Source of the DNA: Streptomyces oceani
Lineage (GTDB): Bacteria > Actinomycetota > Actinomycetes > Streptomycetales > Streptomycetaceae
NCBI RefSeq assembly: GCF_001751245.1
Contig: NZ_LJGU01000115.1
Location: 183,187-247,186 of the forward strand
Reading direction: 5' to 3'
Length of the DNA stretch: 64,000 nt
How positions within the stretch are numbered: position 1 is the first letter of the stretch; each line of letters starts with the position of its first letter. The notes under the pieces were generated by a model. That model ran no database searches. It was given only the letters and a program-made list of their open reading frames with translations, and was not told where the DNA came from. The translations under genes and the position numbers were made by a program. Positions 45,256-53,916 of this stretch are shown piece by piece.

Positions 45256-45826
45256 GCTGACTCCTCGAGTCGATCAAATGCTGTACAAGGGATACGAGGA
45301 CCTGGGTGCCGGAGCCGTTGCGCCGTGCGTCGCACAGCACCACCGGGACCTCGGGTTTGAGGTCTATCGCGGCGCGTACCTCCTCCGAGTCGTAGTGGAA
45401 TGAGCCGTCGAACTCGTTCACCGCGACGATGAAACCGATACCGCGGCGCTCGAAGAAGTCGACCGCCGCGAAACAGTCCTCCAAGCGCCGGGTGTCGGCC
45501 AGCACGACGGCCCCGAGAGCGCCGGCCGAGAGTTCGTCCCACATGAACCAGAAGCGTTCCTGCCCGGGAGTGCCGAAGAGGTAGAGCATATGAGTGGCGC
45601 TCAGACTGATCCGACCGAAGTCCATCGCCACGGTCGTGGTGGTCTTCTCCTCCACCCCCTCCAGGCTGTCGGTGCCCGCGCTCACCTGGGTCAGCAGTTC
45701 CTCGGTGCTCAACGGCTCGATCTCGCTGACCGCGCTCACGAAGGTGGTCTTGCCTACCCCGAAGCCTCCGGCGACCAGGATCTTCAACGCGGTCGGGAAG
45801 GGATCAGAGTCGTTTACGGAGCCCAT
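45236..45826 (-). CDS. cvnD: conservon GTP/ATP-binding protein CvnD
   Basis: A 196-residue small GTPase-like protein (MglA/Ras-like, conservon type). The P-loop is GGFGVGKTTFV, the switch region TTTTVAMDFGRISL, the DxxG equivalent YLFGTPGQERFWFMWD, and the specificity motif is near VAVNEFDG. With CvnA, B and C it forms a membrane-associated complex likened to eukaryotic G-protein coupling. The start at 45826 lies inside the end of cvnC (23-base overlap), as is common in conservons. Confidence 0.93.
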   Translation of the reverse strand: MGSVNDSDPFPTALKILVAGGFGVGKTTFVSAVSEIEPLSTEELLTQVSAGTDSLEGVEEKTTTTVAMDFGRISLSATHMLYLFGTPGQERFWFMWDELSAGALGAVVLADTRRLEDCFAAVDFFERRGIGFIVAVNEFDGSFHYDSEEVRAAIDLKPEVPVVLCDARRNGSGTQVLVSLVQHLIDSRSQHVTDVI

Positions 45827-46184
45827 CGAGCACCGCCTCCAGCAGATCTCGGTCGGTCGGGTCTTGGCCCAGTGGCGCGCGGCCGGGGGCCCGTGCGGTG
45901 ATGGCTCCGCAGTCCACGAGGTCGGACAACAAAACCTTGGTGACCACCGCCGGTTGGCGGATGTGGGCGGCGATCTCGGCCACGGAGAGCGGGCCACCGC
46001 ACAGCCCGAGCACATGGCTGTGGTCTGGCCCCAGGTAACTGTTCGGTCGGTTACCGGTGGCCATCACGAGTGTCAGGAGGTCGAAGTGAGCCGAGGGCTG
46101 GGTGCGTCCGTCACTGACGGTGTAGGGACGGACGAGCCGTCCCGCGTCGCCATCCAGCCAGGGCCCCTCCACGGGTTCTGACAT
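45804..46184 (-). CDS. cvnC: conservon DUF742 protein CvnC
   Basis: A 126-residue DUF742 protein with a winged-helix-like core: GRLVRPYTVSDGRTQP, FDLLTLVMATG, then LSVAEIAAHIRQPAVVTKVLLSDLVD and the C-terminal DRDLLEAVLDGLRKRL. It is the third gene of the conservon, four bases after cvnB and overlapping cvnD. It links the complex members; its biochemical role is not established. Confidence 0.93.
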   Translation of the reverse strand: MSEPVEGPWLDGDAGRLVRPYTVSDGRTQPSAHFDLLTLVMATGNRPNSYLGPDHSHVLGLCGGPLSVAEIAAHIRQPAVVTKVLLSDLVDCGAITARAPGRAPLGQDPTDRDLLEAVLDGLRKRL

Positions 46185-46188
46185 ACGC

Positions 46189-46605
46189 TCAGTGTCCTGC
46201 GGGTTGGCGCGCTGGAGTGGCCAGATAGGGGCGGACGCTCTTCACCAGCATCGCCATCTCGTAGCCGAGCACGGCCGCGTCCGCCTCGTTCCCGGCGAGC
46301 ACCGCGAGGCAGGCGCCCTGTCCGGCGGTGGAGACGAAGAGCAGTGAGGTGTCCAACTCGACCACCACCTGCCGGACCTCGCCCCCCTCACCGAATCGCA
46401 CGCCCGCGCTCCGGGCCAGGGAGTACAGCCCGGAGGCGAGAGCCGCCATGTGGTCGGCGGTGTCCGTGTCCAGTCCGTGCGCGGCCTTCACCAGACCGTC
46501 GGACGAGAGCAGGAGTGCGCTGCGCGAGTGCGGTACGCGCTGGACGAGCCCGGTCAACAACCAGGAAAGGTCCGGCGTCTGGCCGATGGGCGCTTCACTC
46601 ACCAT
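46189..46605 (-). CDS. cvnB: conservon roadblock/LC7 protein CvnB
   Basis: A 138-residue Roadblock/LC7-domain protein (LSWLLTGLVQRVPHSRSALLLSSDGLVKAAHGLD, cut here into its standard beta-alpha units). Such proteins bind and regulate small GTPases, here CvnD. It is the second gene of the conservon. ATG at 46605 follows AAGGAG at a somewhat long spacing; a GTG one codon later is equally possible. Confidence 0.92.
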   Translation of the reverse strand: MVSEAPIGQTPDLSWLLTGLVQRVPHSRSALLLSSDGLVKAAHGLDTDTADHMAALASGLYSLARSAGVRFGEGGEVRQVVVELDTSLLFVSTAGQGACLAVLAGNEADAAVLGYEMAMLVKSVRPYLATPARQPAGH

Positions 46606-46637
46606 GATCGCGTTCTTCTCCTTGAGGGGCGGGCCAC

Positions 46638-48539
46638 TTAGTTGGCAGGGGTGGTGTCCCCGCCTGGATACGGGCTGTTCTCGGTGCCGTTGGGTGTTCC
46701 CTCGGCGTCGTCTGCGAGGTTGGTTCCGCGGCGGAAGGCCGCCATCAGGCCGGGGTCGTGCCCGGATTCGGCCTCGTCGTTCACCGTCGGCACCCGCGGA
46801 GCGTCCCGCAGCTCCGGCGCGAGGTGCTCCTGCCGGCGACGGCGGGGCAACTGCGGGCGGTCGCCGTTCGCCTGCGTGTGACCGGCGTCCCCGGAGTGCC
46901 TCCCTCGTTGTGGGGCGGCGTTGTCCGACTGCCGCGCCGGCGGGTTCCCGGGGGGCGCCGACGTGTGCGCGGCGGACTGCGCGGGAATGTGCGGCTGCCG
47001 CGGCCGTTCCGGCTGGGCCGGCTGTACGGGCTGTGCGGGCTGTGCGAACGGTTGCTGCGACTGACCGTACTGTCCGGGCTCGGGCGGCGCGGCGCTCGTC
47101 GGTTGCGGTGTCGCTGGTACTGCTGCGTGCTGGACGGCCGGCTGGGCCGGGGCGCCGGCGGCCAGCGCGCTGGGTTCGTACGAGTTCTGGGCCACCGCGC
47201 TGGCGGCGCTGGCCGCGGACCGCTCCGAGGCGGACGCCGCCGACGGGTTGGAGTCCTCCGGGGAACCGAGCACCGCCTGCGGCAGCACGAGCACCGCCTG
47301 GATGCCCCCGTAGATGTTGCTCTGCAGCTGTACGACGATGCCGTGCCGGCGGGCCAACGAGGACACTACGAACAGGCCGATCCGACCGTCCGAGAGCAGC
47401 TCACCCACGTCGAACTGCTCGGGGCCGGAGAGCAGGGAGTTCATCCGGTTCTGCTCCTGCGCGGTCATGCCCAGCCCCCGGTCCTCCACCTCGATGGCGA
47501 GTCCGGCTGTCACATGCTGGGCGCGCAGGAGCACCTGGGTCTGCGGGGCCGAGAACACGGTGGCGTTCTCCACCAGTTCGGACAGCAGGTGGATGACGTC
47601 GGCGACGGCGTGGCCACGCAGCGTGCCCTCGATCGGCGGCACCAGCTTGACCCGGGGGTACTGTTCCACCTCCGCGATGGAGGACCGCAGCACCTCGGTC
47701 ATGGTGACCGGTCGGGTCCACTGCCGCCGGGAGACCGCGCCACCGAGCACCGCGAGGTTCTCCGCGTGTCGGCGGATACGCGTGGCCAGGTGGTCGACGT
47801 GGAACAACCCCTTCAACAGGTCCGGGTCCTCGACCTGGTTCTCCAGCCCGTCGAGCAGCTCGATCTCACGGTGCACCAGGGACTGCAGCCGCCGCGCGAG
47901 GTTGACGAAGACCTCGACTTTCTCGTCACTGCCGCTGTTGTCGGCACGGACGAGTTCCGCCGCCTCCGCGACCGCGCTCTCCGCGTTGTGCTGTGCCAGC
48001 CGGAGTTCCTGGGCGAGCTGGTCCAGGGCGTCCCCGGACGGTTCGCTGGTGGGTGCCAGCGGCGAGCCACGCAGCCGCTCGCCCTGTTGCAGGCGGCGCA
48101 GTTGAGCGCGCACCTCCTCCTGGCCACGCTCGGAGGACCGGCGCAGCGCGGCGTACCGGGCAACCGTCGTACGGGCTTCCGAGGAGGCGAACAGGGCGGC
48201 ACCCACCAGCACCGCGCAGGTCACCAACAGCGATCCCGCGAGCACGCCCCACAGGGTCGCGCTGTCGGTGCCGGGGTCGTCGGCACTGCCGGAGACGCCC
48301 CCCTGGGAGTGCAGCACGTAGGCCATCGCCGCGGCTGCGACGAGCGCCACGAGCCCGGCGGGCAGCAGGGCGAGACGCACCATGCGATACCGCACCGCGG
48401 CGTCGCCGCTGTGCTCGCGCTCGGGCTCCCGGCCGTGCCGGGCACGAGAGCCGCCCGCTCCGGAGGAGTCCGCGGGCGAGGGCACCGGGGCGGGGGTTCC
48501 CCTTCCTGACTGCACCGTAGGGTTCGGGGGTTCAGGCAT
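46638..48539 (-). CDS. cvnA: conservon sensor histidine-kinase-like protein CvnA
   Basis: A 633-residue membrane protein. A disordered N-terminus precedes two membrane helices (about 55-75 and 95-115), a coiled-coil/dimerisation segment with LVHREIELLDGLENQVEDP, and a HATPase domain (N-box ELVENATVFSAP, G1 VEDRGLGMT, G2 GRIGLFVVSSLARRHG). A roughly 200-residue Pro/Gln/Ala-rich tail ends the chain. There is only a very short extracellular loop and no NIT domain. It is the first gene of the conservon. ATG at 48539 has GAGGAA upstream; a response regulator is absent, as expected for conservons. Confidence 0.9.
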   Translation of the reverse strand: MPEPPNPTVQSGRGTPAPVPSPADSSGAGGSRARHGREPEREHSGDAAVRYRMVRLALLPAGLVALVAAAAMAYVLHSQGGVSGSADDPGTDSATLWGVLAGSLLVTCAVLVGAALFASSEARTTVARYAALRRSSERGQEEVRAQLRRLQQGERLRGSPLAPTSEPSGDALDQLAQELRLAQHNAESAVAEAAELVRADNSGSDEKVEVFVNLARRLQSLVHREIELLDGLENQVEDPDLLKGLFHVDHLATRIRRHAENLAVLGGAVSRRQWTRPVTMTEVLRSSIAEVEQYPRVKLVPPIEGTLRGHAVADVIHLLSELVENATVFSAPQTQVLLRAQHVTAGLAIEVEDRGLGMTAQEQNRMNSLLSGPEQFDVGELLSDGRIGLFVVSSLARRHGIVVQLQSNIYGGIQAVLVLPQAVLGSPEDSNPSAASASERSAASAASAVAQNSYEPSALAAGAPAQPAVQHAAVPATPQPTSAAPPEPGQYGQSQQPFAQPAQPVQPAQPERPRQPHIPAQSAAHTSAPPGNPPARQSDNAAPQRGRHSGDAGHTQANGDRPQLPRRRRQEHLAPELRDAPRVPTVNDEAESGHDPGLMAAFRRGTNLADDAEGTPNGTENSPYPGGDTTPAN

Positions 48540-48574
48540 CGATTTCCTCGGTTGACTTGAGGTCTCTCTGAAGG

Positions 48575-48591
48575 GCGTGCCAGGGGCACGC
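48575..48591. repeat. GC hairpin in the cvnA leader
   Basis: GCGTGCC and GGCACGC form a perfect 7-bp stem with an AGG loop, 36 bases before the cvnA start. It may modulate translation or act as an operator. Confidence 0.45.
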
Positions 48592-48817
48592 TGGCTGCTG
48601 CAACACCGTGGCCACCAGACGCTGTGCGCCACGGTCCGTATCACTCACGTCGGCGTGGACCGTGTGATCGCCGGCCTGGTGCAGGGTCGGCTGTTCGCCA
48701 GACAGACCCTAGCCGTCACGGGGAAAGCAAATGGACCTGGTTGACATATTCGCCACCCCGCGCCAGCTCCTAACGAGTGAACCTGTCGGTCACGCGTTTG
48801 AACGGCGCACCTGATCA

Positions 48818-48844
48818 TAACTCCCTTGCGGAATAGGGAAGTTA
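48818..48844. promoter_or_regulatory. 27-bp dyad TAACT-CCCT / AGGG-A-AGTTA
   Basis: The arms match over nine pairs with one bulged A and an 8-base centre. It lies about 280 bases upstream of cvnA and 300 bases upstream of the phosphatase, in the AT-richer middle of the region. It is a candidate binding site for a regulator of either gene. Confidence 0.35.
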
Positions 48845-49142
48845 CCCCGCCACGGGCAAGTGTGAAGGCCCTCGGCACAGATTTTCGCCAAGCCCCGGTG
48901 TCGAAGCGGAATCCGTGCATCATACGCACTGTTGACGCGCGGGAGGACCACGCGATTGTCTCGCCTTGTCGATTCGTTTCTTCTCAGCGGCATATGCGCG
49001 AGGAGCCCGCCGGATCGAGGAAAGGTCGGCGACCCGCAGAAAGGTCTGATGTCTTACCTGATGTCGTATGGTCGACAGCGGCGTCGCCAAGCGCATGACC
49101 CGCACGACCCACCACGAGAAGGAAACGCGAAGGAGCAGCCCC

Positions 49143-49937
49143 GTGACCGAGCAGTCCGTCGAACCCGCACTGGCCGGAGTGCGTAACTTCCGGGATCTCG
49201 GCGGCCTCCCCACCGTCGACGGGCGTCGACTGCGGCACGGCGTGCTCTTCCGCAGCGGCCATCTGGCACACGCCACCCCCGAGGACGTCGCCTTCCTGCA
49301 CGGCCTCCGCCTGCACACCGTCTTCGACTTCCGAAACTCCGCCGACCAGGCGCTGGACGGGCCGGACGCCCTCCTGACAGACACCCGCAACGTCAACATC
49401 CCGCTCAGCGACCCCGCCGAGGGCGCGGACTTCTGGCGGATGGTGCGCGCGGGCGACCTGGCCCAGCTGCGCTCCGCGCTCTCCGACGGGCAGGCCGCGA
49501 ACCGGATGACCGCGTCGTACCGCGCCATGGTGCACGAGCGCACGGACGAGCACAGTCGGGTGCTCCACGCGATGGCGGAGGACAGCGTGCCGGCGCTGCT
49601 GCACTGTGCGGCCGGCAAGGACCGGGCCGGGCTGTCGATCGCGATCACGCTGCTGGCGCTTGGCGTGCACCGGGACGCCATCGAGGCCGACTACCTCGCG
49701 TCGAACTCCCCGCACCGACGGTATCGGGTGCATCGCGCCAAGGACGCCGAAGGCGGCCTGTCGGCCGAGGTCATGGAGCTGCTGGCGCCGTTGCTCGACG
49801 CTCGGCCGGGGTATCTCGCCGCTGCGTACGACGCCATCGACGAGCGATGGGGGGACGTGGAGACGTATCTGGAGAAGGGCCTGAAACTGACCCCGGAGAC
49901 CCGGGAACGGTTGCGGGATCGCATGCTCGAGGGATGA
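49143..49937 (+). CDS. tyrosine-type protein phosphatase (PtpB/DSP-like)
   Basis: A 264-residue phosphatase. The N-terminal signature GVRNFRDLGGLPTVDGRRLRH and the P-loop HCAAGKDRAG (Cys155 nucleophile, Arg161) mark the MptpB-like family that acts on phosphotyrosine, and sometimes on phosphoserine/threonine or phosphoinositides. The general acid is likely in the preceding loop. It is cytoplasmic, with no signal peptide. GTG at 49143 has AAGGAG seven bases upstream; an in-frame ATG at 49095 would add 16 residues without a better ribosome site. Confidence 0.88.
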   Translation: MTEQSVEPALAGVRNFRDLGGLPTVDGRRLRHGVLFRSGHLAHATPEDVAFLHGLRLHTVFDFRNSADQALDGPDALLTDTRNVNIPLSDPAEGADFWRMVRAGDLAQLRSALSDGQAANRMTASYRAMVHERTDEHSRVLHAMAEDSVPALLHCAAGKDRAGLSIAITLLALGVHRDAIEADYLASNSPHRRYRVHRAKDAEGGLSAEVMELLAPLLDARPGYLAAAYDAIDERWGDVETYLEKGLKLTPETRERLRDRMLEG

Positions 49938-50144
49938 CCAGCGCGGTCCACGGCCCCCATCGTCCCGCTCCGGCGCGATCGGCGGACCGCCCCGCGAGCG
50001 GACAGCACCACGAAATCGACACGAGAAGTCCCGAAGAGGCGCACGAGGACGTGAAATTGTGCGGATTACGTGAAACCCCTCCGGAGCGCCGCGTCGACCT
50101 CGCGCTCCCCCGTGCGACCGGCCAGACCGAAGACCCGCGCCGGC

Positions 50145-51164
50145 TCAGCGCGGACCGCGCACGGTTTCCCGCGCCGCCCGCAGCGACTCCCGGAGCGAGC
50201 CCATCGTGGCCAGCACGGCGGTGGGTTCGTAGCCGCAATGCGCCATGCAGTTGGCACAGCGTGAGTCCCTGCCGCGGCCGTACGCGCTCCAGTCCGTCTC
50301 CTCGACGAGTTCGCGGTACGTGGGGACGTAGCCGTCGTTCATCAGGTAGCACGGTCGCTGCCAGCCGAACACCGAGTAGTTGGGGATCGCCCACGCGGTG
50401 CACGGGAAGTCGGCCCGGCCCTCGAGGAAGTCCAGGAACAGCGGGCTGTGGTTGAGCCGCCAGCGACGTCGGTTGCCGCCCTCGAACGCCTTCCGGAACA
50501 GTTCCCGGGTCTGCTCGACGCCGAGGAAGCGATCCTGGTCCGGCGCCTTCTCGTAGGCGTAGGCGGGAGAGATCATCATCTCGTGGACCTGGAGGTCGTC
50601 GTTGAGGTAGTCGAGCACCTCGACGACCGTCTGCGGAGTGTCGGTGTTGAAGAAGGTGGAGTTGGTGGTGACGCGGAAACCACGCCGCTTGGCCTCCTTG
50701 ATGGCGGCCACCGCCTCGTCGAACACCCCTTCCTTGGCCACCGATTCGTCGTGCCGCTCGCGCAGGCCGTCAATGTGCACCGCGAACGCGAAGAACGGTG
50801 AGGGAGTGAACTTGTCCAGCTGTTTCCGCAGCAGCATGGCGTTCGTGCAGAGGAATACGTAGCGCTTCCTCGCCACCAACTGCGCGGCGATCTCGTCGAT
50901 CTGCGGGTGCATCAGCGGTTCGCCGCCCGCGATGGACACCATCGGGGCGCCGGACTCCAGCACCGCGCCCACCGCCTGGGCGACGGGCATGCGTTGCTTC
51001 AGCACCCCCGCCGGGTGCTGGATCTTGCCGCACCCCTCGCAGGCGAGGTTGCACGCGAAGAGCGGTTCCAACTCGACGATCAGCGGGAACTTCTGCTTCC
51101 TGCGCAGTTTCTGTTCGAGCAGGTACGTGCCGATGCGGACGGTCTGGCGAAGCGGCATGGCCAT
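50145..51164 (-). CDS. hpnH: HpnH, radical-SAM adenosylhopane synthase
   Basis: A 339-residue radical-SAM enzyme that joins adenosine to diploptene to give adenosylhopane, the first step of hopanoid side-chain extension. The cluster motif CNLACEGCGKIQHP lies near residue 45, followed by the GGEPL motif (SIAGGEPLMHPQ). A C-terminal cysteine set is in RCANCMAHCGYEPTA. ATG at 51164 is preceded by GGGAGGTGA. It is the last gene of the hopanoid operon, eight bases after hpnG. Confidence 0.95.
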   Translation of the reverse strand: MAMPLRQTVRIGTYLLEQKLRRKQKFPLIVELEPLFACNLACEGCGKIQHPAGVLKQRMPVAQAVGAVLESGAPMVSIAGGEPLMHPQIDEIAAQLVARKRYVFLCTNAMLLRKQLDKFTPSPFFAFAVHIDGLRERHDESVAKEGVFDEAVAAIKEAKRRGFRVTTNSTFFNTDTPQTVVEVLDYLNDDLQVHEMMISPAYAYEKAPDQDRFLGVEQTRELFRKAFEGGNRRRWRLNHSPLFLDFLEGRADFPCTAWAIPNYSVFGWQRPCYLMNDGYVPTYRELVEETDWSAYGRGRDSRCANCMAHCGYEPTAVLATMGSLRESLRAARETVRGPR

Positions 51165-51172
51165 TTTCTCGC

Positions 51173-51823
51173 TCACCTCCCGGAGAGCAACAGGGTTTGG
51201 TGCCATTCATGAAATACCGGCATAAGCGACCTCAGTATCCGAAACGCCAATGCTCCACCCCGAAGGGTCCGAAGCCGCACCAGCTCGTGCCCCGGAGCGT
51301 CCACCACCACCCGTACGGCCGCCACCGGCCGCGCCGGGGCGTCAGCGAGGGCCGTACGTACCGTGGCCGCCGACTCCATGTCCGTGGCGATGGCCCCACT
51401 CGCGCGCAGCGCCTTCCGCTCCGCGCCACGCACCAGCCGGGACGTCTCGGTCAACCGCCCCGTGTGCACCGCGTGTCCCCGTGCGCGGCGTGCGGCATGC
51501 GAGGCGCACGCCGCGACCAGCCCCGGTACGCCCACGCACGTCCGCTCGCCCGCGTCGTCCCGGATGTGCTCCGCCAGCACCAGGTCACCGGGCCGCATGC
51601 CCGGATCCAGACCGGCGCAGAAGCCGGTGGCGAGGACGGCGGTGTGCCCCCGTGCCGGTTCCGCCCGCAGCGCCCCGCCCACCGCGTGGCGGGCCGCCGC
51701 GGCTCCCATGCCCGTACGTACGAGGGTCGTCCCCACATCCGTGGCGTGCCGAAGGGCCAGCCACTCGATGCCCAGGGCGCACACGACCAGCAGCGACCTG
51801 GGACAGCCCGGCGTCACCGCCAT
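51173..51823 (-). CDS. hpnG: HpnG, adenosylhopane nucleosidase/phosphorylase
   Basis: A 216-residue PNP/UDP-family protein. It has the purine-binding and ribose segment GAIATDMESAAT (the MTA/SAH nucleosidase-type DMEsA motif) and the glycine-rich VLATGFCAGLDPGMRPGDLVL. HpnG removes adenine from adenosylhopane to give ribosylhopane (phosphate). The ATG at 51823 overlaps the cyclase stop (TGATG). Its position between shc and hpnH fits the pathway order. Confidence 0.9.
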   Translation of the reverse strand: MAVTPGCPRSLLVVCALGIEWLALRHATDVGTTLVRTGMGAAAARHAVGGALRAEPARGHTAVLATGFCAGLDPGMRPGDLVLAEHIRDDAGERTCVGVPGLVAACASHAARRARGHAVHTGRLTETSRLVRGAERKALRASGAIATDMESAATVRTALADAPARPVAAVRVVVDAPGHELVRLRTLRGGALAFRILRSLMPVFHEWHQTLLLSGR

Positions 51824-53850
51824 CAGCCGTGCCGTGGCACCGGGCCGGTGCCGTGCAGGTAGCGGCCGAGCGCGGTCACCGGGAACACCATGCGGTAGAG
51901 GTGGTAGTTGATGGAGAAGTCCCACGGGAAGCCGGTGCCGGTGAACCATGGCTCGTCCCAGCTGCCGTCGTCCAGCTGGGTGTGCCCCAGCCAACCGATG
52001 CCGCCCTCGACGGACTTGGCGTCCCGCTCACCGGCCGCGAGCAGGGCGAGCAGCGCCCACCCGGTCTGCGAGGCGGTGGACACCCCGCGCGCGATCCAGT
52101 TCGGGTCCGGGTAGGAACGCAGGTCCTCGCCCCAACCCCCGTCCTCGTTCTGCACGCTCTCCAGCCAGTTCACCGCCCGTCGGATCGCCGGGTGATCACC
52201 CGGCAGGCCTGCGCTGACGAGAGCCGGCAGTACGGAGCCCGTGCCGTACAGGTAGTTCACGCCCCAGCGTCCGAACCAGGCGCCGTTCTCCTCCTGTTCG
52301 GAGAGCAGCCAGGTCACCGCGCGCCGGACCCGCGGGTCGGCACGTCCGCCGACGGCGCAGAGCATCTCCACCGCGTGCGCGGTGACGTCCGCCGAGGGTG
52401 GGTCGATGACCTCGCCGAAGTCGCAGAAGGGGAGCTTGTTCGGCAGCGGGCTGGTGTTGTCGGCGTCGAAGGCTCCCCACGCGCCGTTCTTCGAACGCAT
52501 GCCCAGGCACCAGCGTACGGCCCGCTGGACGGCGGCATCGACCCGGCGCGGCTCGGGATGGTCGACCCGACGCAGCGCGAGCACGACCTCGGCGGTGTCG
52601 TCGATGTCCGGGTAGTTGTCGTTCTCGAACTCGAACGCCCAACCCCCGGGCCGCGGAGCGCCCTTGCGTACGCTCCAGTCGCCCGGGCGGGCGATCTCCT
52701 GGTCCAGCATCCAGTCGGCGGCTCGTACGAGCGCCGGGTGATCGGCGGGCAGCCCCGCGTCGGCCAGCGCTACGGTGGCCAGGCAGGTGTCCCAGACCGG
52801 GGACTGGCACGCCTCGACCATCCGGACGGGGCCGCTCGACGACTCGCCCCTTGAGGCGCCGCCCGTGGAGGCGTGCTCGCGCCACACCGCGAACCGGTCG
52901 AGCGACTCCAGCGCGGCACGCATCACCGGGTGGTTCAGGTCGTACCCCAACAGCCGCAGCGCGATCACCGAGTACACCGCGGGCGGCTGGATGCCGCCCC
53001 AACTGCCGTCGTTCTCCTGCCGCTCGATGATCCAGCGGGCCGCGTCCCGCACCGCCGCCCGCCGCAACCGGCGCACGCCGACCTTGCGATAGGCGTGCAG
53101 CACGGTGTCGAGACGCTGGAAGACTCCGTCCCAGCCGCCCGCCAAGCGGTGTCGCGGTGGCACCGGCCGTGCCGGGTCGCGGTGCAGTTCGTCCAGCGAG
53201 CACGGAGCCGGGCGCCTCGGCCGGTGCGCGGACACCACCGTGAGCGGGACGATGGTCTGCCGCGCCCAGCACCCGAAGTCGTAGATGTTCAGTGGGAACC
53301 AGCGCGGCAGGTAGATCATCTCCGGTGGCAGTTCCGGGAGTTCCTCCCACGGCCACCAACCGAAGAGCGCCAGCCAGATCCGGGTGAAGACCCTGCTGCC
53401 GGCGATACCACCCTGGTCACGAATCCACTCGGCCGCCGCGCTCATGTGCGTGTCCCCCGGCTGGTCTCCGGCCAGCCGCAGCGCCACGTACGCCTCGACG
53501 CTGGCGGACAGGTCCCCCGGGCCGCCGTGGAAGGTGCCCCAGGTACCGTCCGTACGCTGCTCGGCCCGGATGAACCGGGCCGCCGCCTCGGTGGTGTGCT
53601 GATCCCGGATGCCCAGGAACTCGCGCAGCAGCAGGTCCTCGGCGTCCATCGTGACGTTCGTCTGCAGGTCGCCCTTCCACCAGCCCGCCGCGTCCTGGCG
53701 GGCCAGCAGGTTCTGGACCGCTCGGTCAGTCGTCCGGGCGGCCCTCTCCGCCGGGTCGTCCGCCGGCCCTCGGCGCGTGCGTACGCGCGTCCGCCGCACG
53801 GGCTGGTCCGGGCTCGCCGATCCCGTGCTGCTGCCTGCTGTGGATGTCAT
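51823..53850 (-). CDS. shc: squalene-hopene cyclase
   Basis: A 675-residue class II triterpene cyclase that converts squalene to hopene. The catalytic acid motif DIDDTAE (DxDDTA) lies near residue 412. Several QW repeats are present (QNDGSWGG-like ENDGSWGGIQPPAVYS, SKNGAWGAFD, EENGAWFGRWG, EDGGWGEDL, LDDGSWDEPW). It is membrane-associated, monotopic by family. ATG at 53850 has GAAGGGAA upstream. An Arg/Ser-rich N-terminal 35 residues precede the core. It is the central gene of the hopanoid operon. Confidence 0.97.
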   Translation of the reverse strand: MTSTAGSSTGSASPDQPVRRTRVRTRRGPADDPAERAARTTDRAVQNLLARQDAAGWWKGDLQTNVTMDAEDLLLREFLGIRDQHTTEAAARFIRAEQRTDGTWGTFHGGPGDLSASVEAYVALRLAGDQPGDTHMSAAAEWIRDQGGIAGSRVFTRIWLALFGWWPWEELPELPPEMIYLPRWFPLNIYDFGCWARQTIVPLTVVSAHRPRRPAPCSLDELHRDPARPVPPRHRLAGGWDGVFQRLDTVLHAYRKVGVRRLRRAAVRDAARWIIERQENDGSWGGIQPPAVYSVIALRLLGYDLNHPVMRAALESLDRFAVWREHASTGGASRGESSSGPVRMVEACQSPVWDTCLATVALADAGLPADHPALVRAADWMLDQEIARPGDWSVRKGAPRPGGWAFEFENDNYPDIDDTAEVVLALRRVDHPEPRRVDAAVQRAVRWCLGMRSKNGAWGAFDADNTSPLPNKLPFCDFGEVIDPPSADVTAHAVEMLCAVGGRADPRVRRAVTWLLSEQEENGAWFGRWGVNYLYGTGSVLPALVSAGLPGDHPAIRRAVNWLESVQNEDGGWGEDLRSYPDPNWIARGVSTASQTGWALLALLAAGERDAKSVEGGIGWLGHTQLDDGSWDEPWFTGTGFPWDFSINYHLYRMVFPVTALGRYLHGTGPVPRHG

Positions 53851-53916
53851 CGCTTCCCTTCCGCGAATCCACGGTGCGCGTGCGCGGCGCCGCACGGACT
53901 GCGGCTCGCGTCCCCG

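Larger units (their letters stand above)
48540..49142. other. 603-base divergent intergenic region conservon / phosphatase
   Basis: It contains the conservon promoter region and the phosphatase promoter. Two dyads stand out: a GC hairpin at 48575-48591 in the cvnA leader and an AT-richer dyad at 48818-48844. Short open frames in the region lack typical codon bias or ribosome sites, so no gene is called. Confidence 0.5.

Noticed and set aside
48645..49186. Short open frames on both strands between cvnA and the phosphatase
   Set aside because: No ribosome sites, no codon bias and no recognisable motifs; the region is better explained as control DNA.
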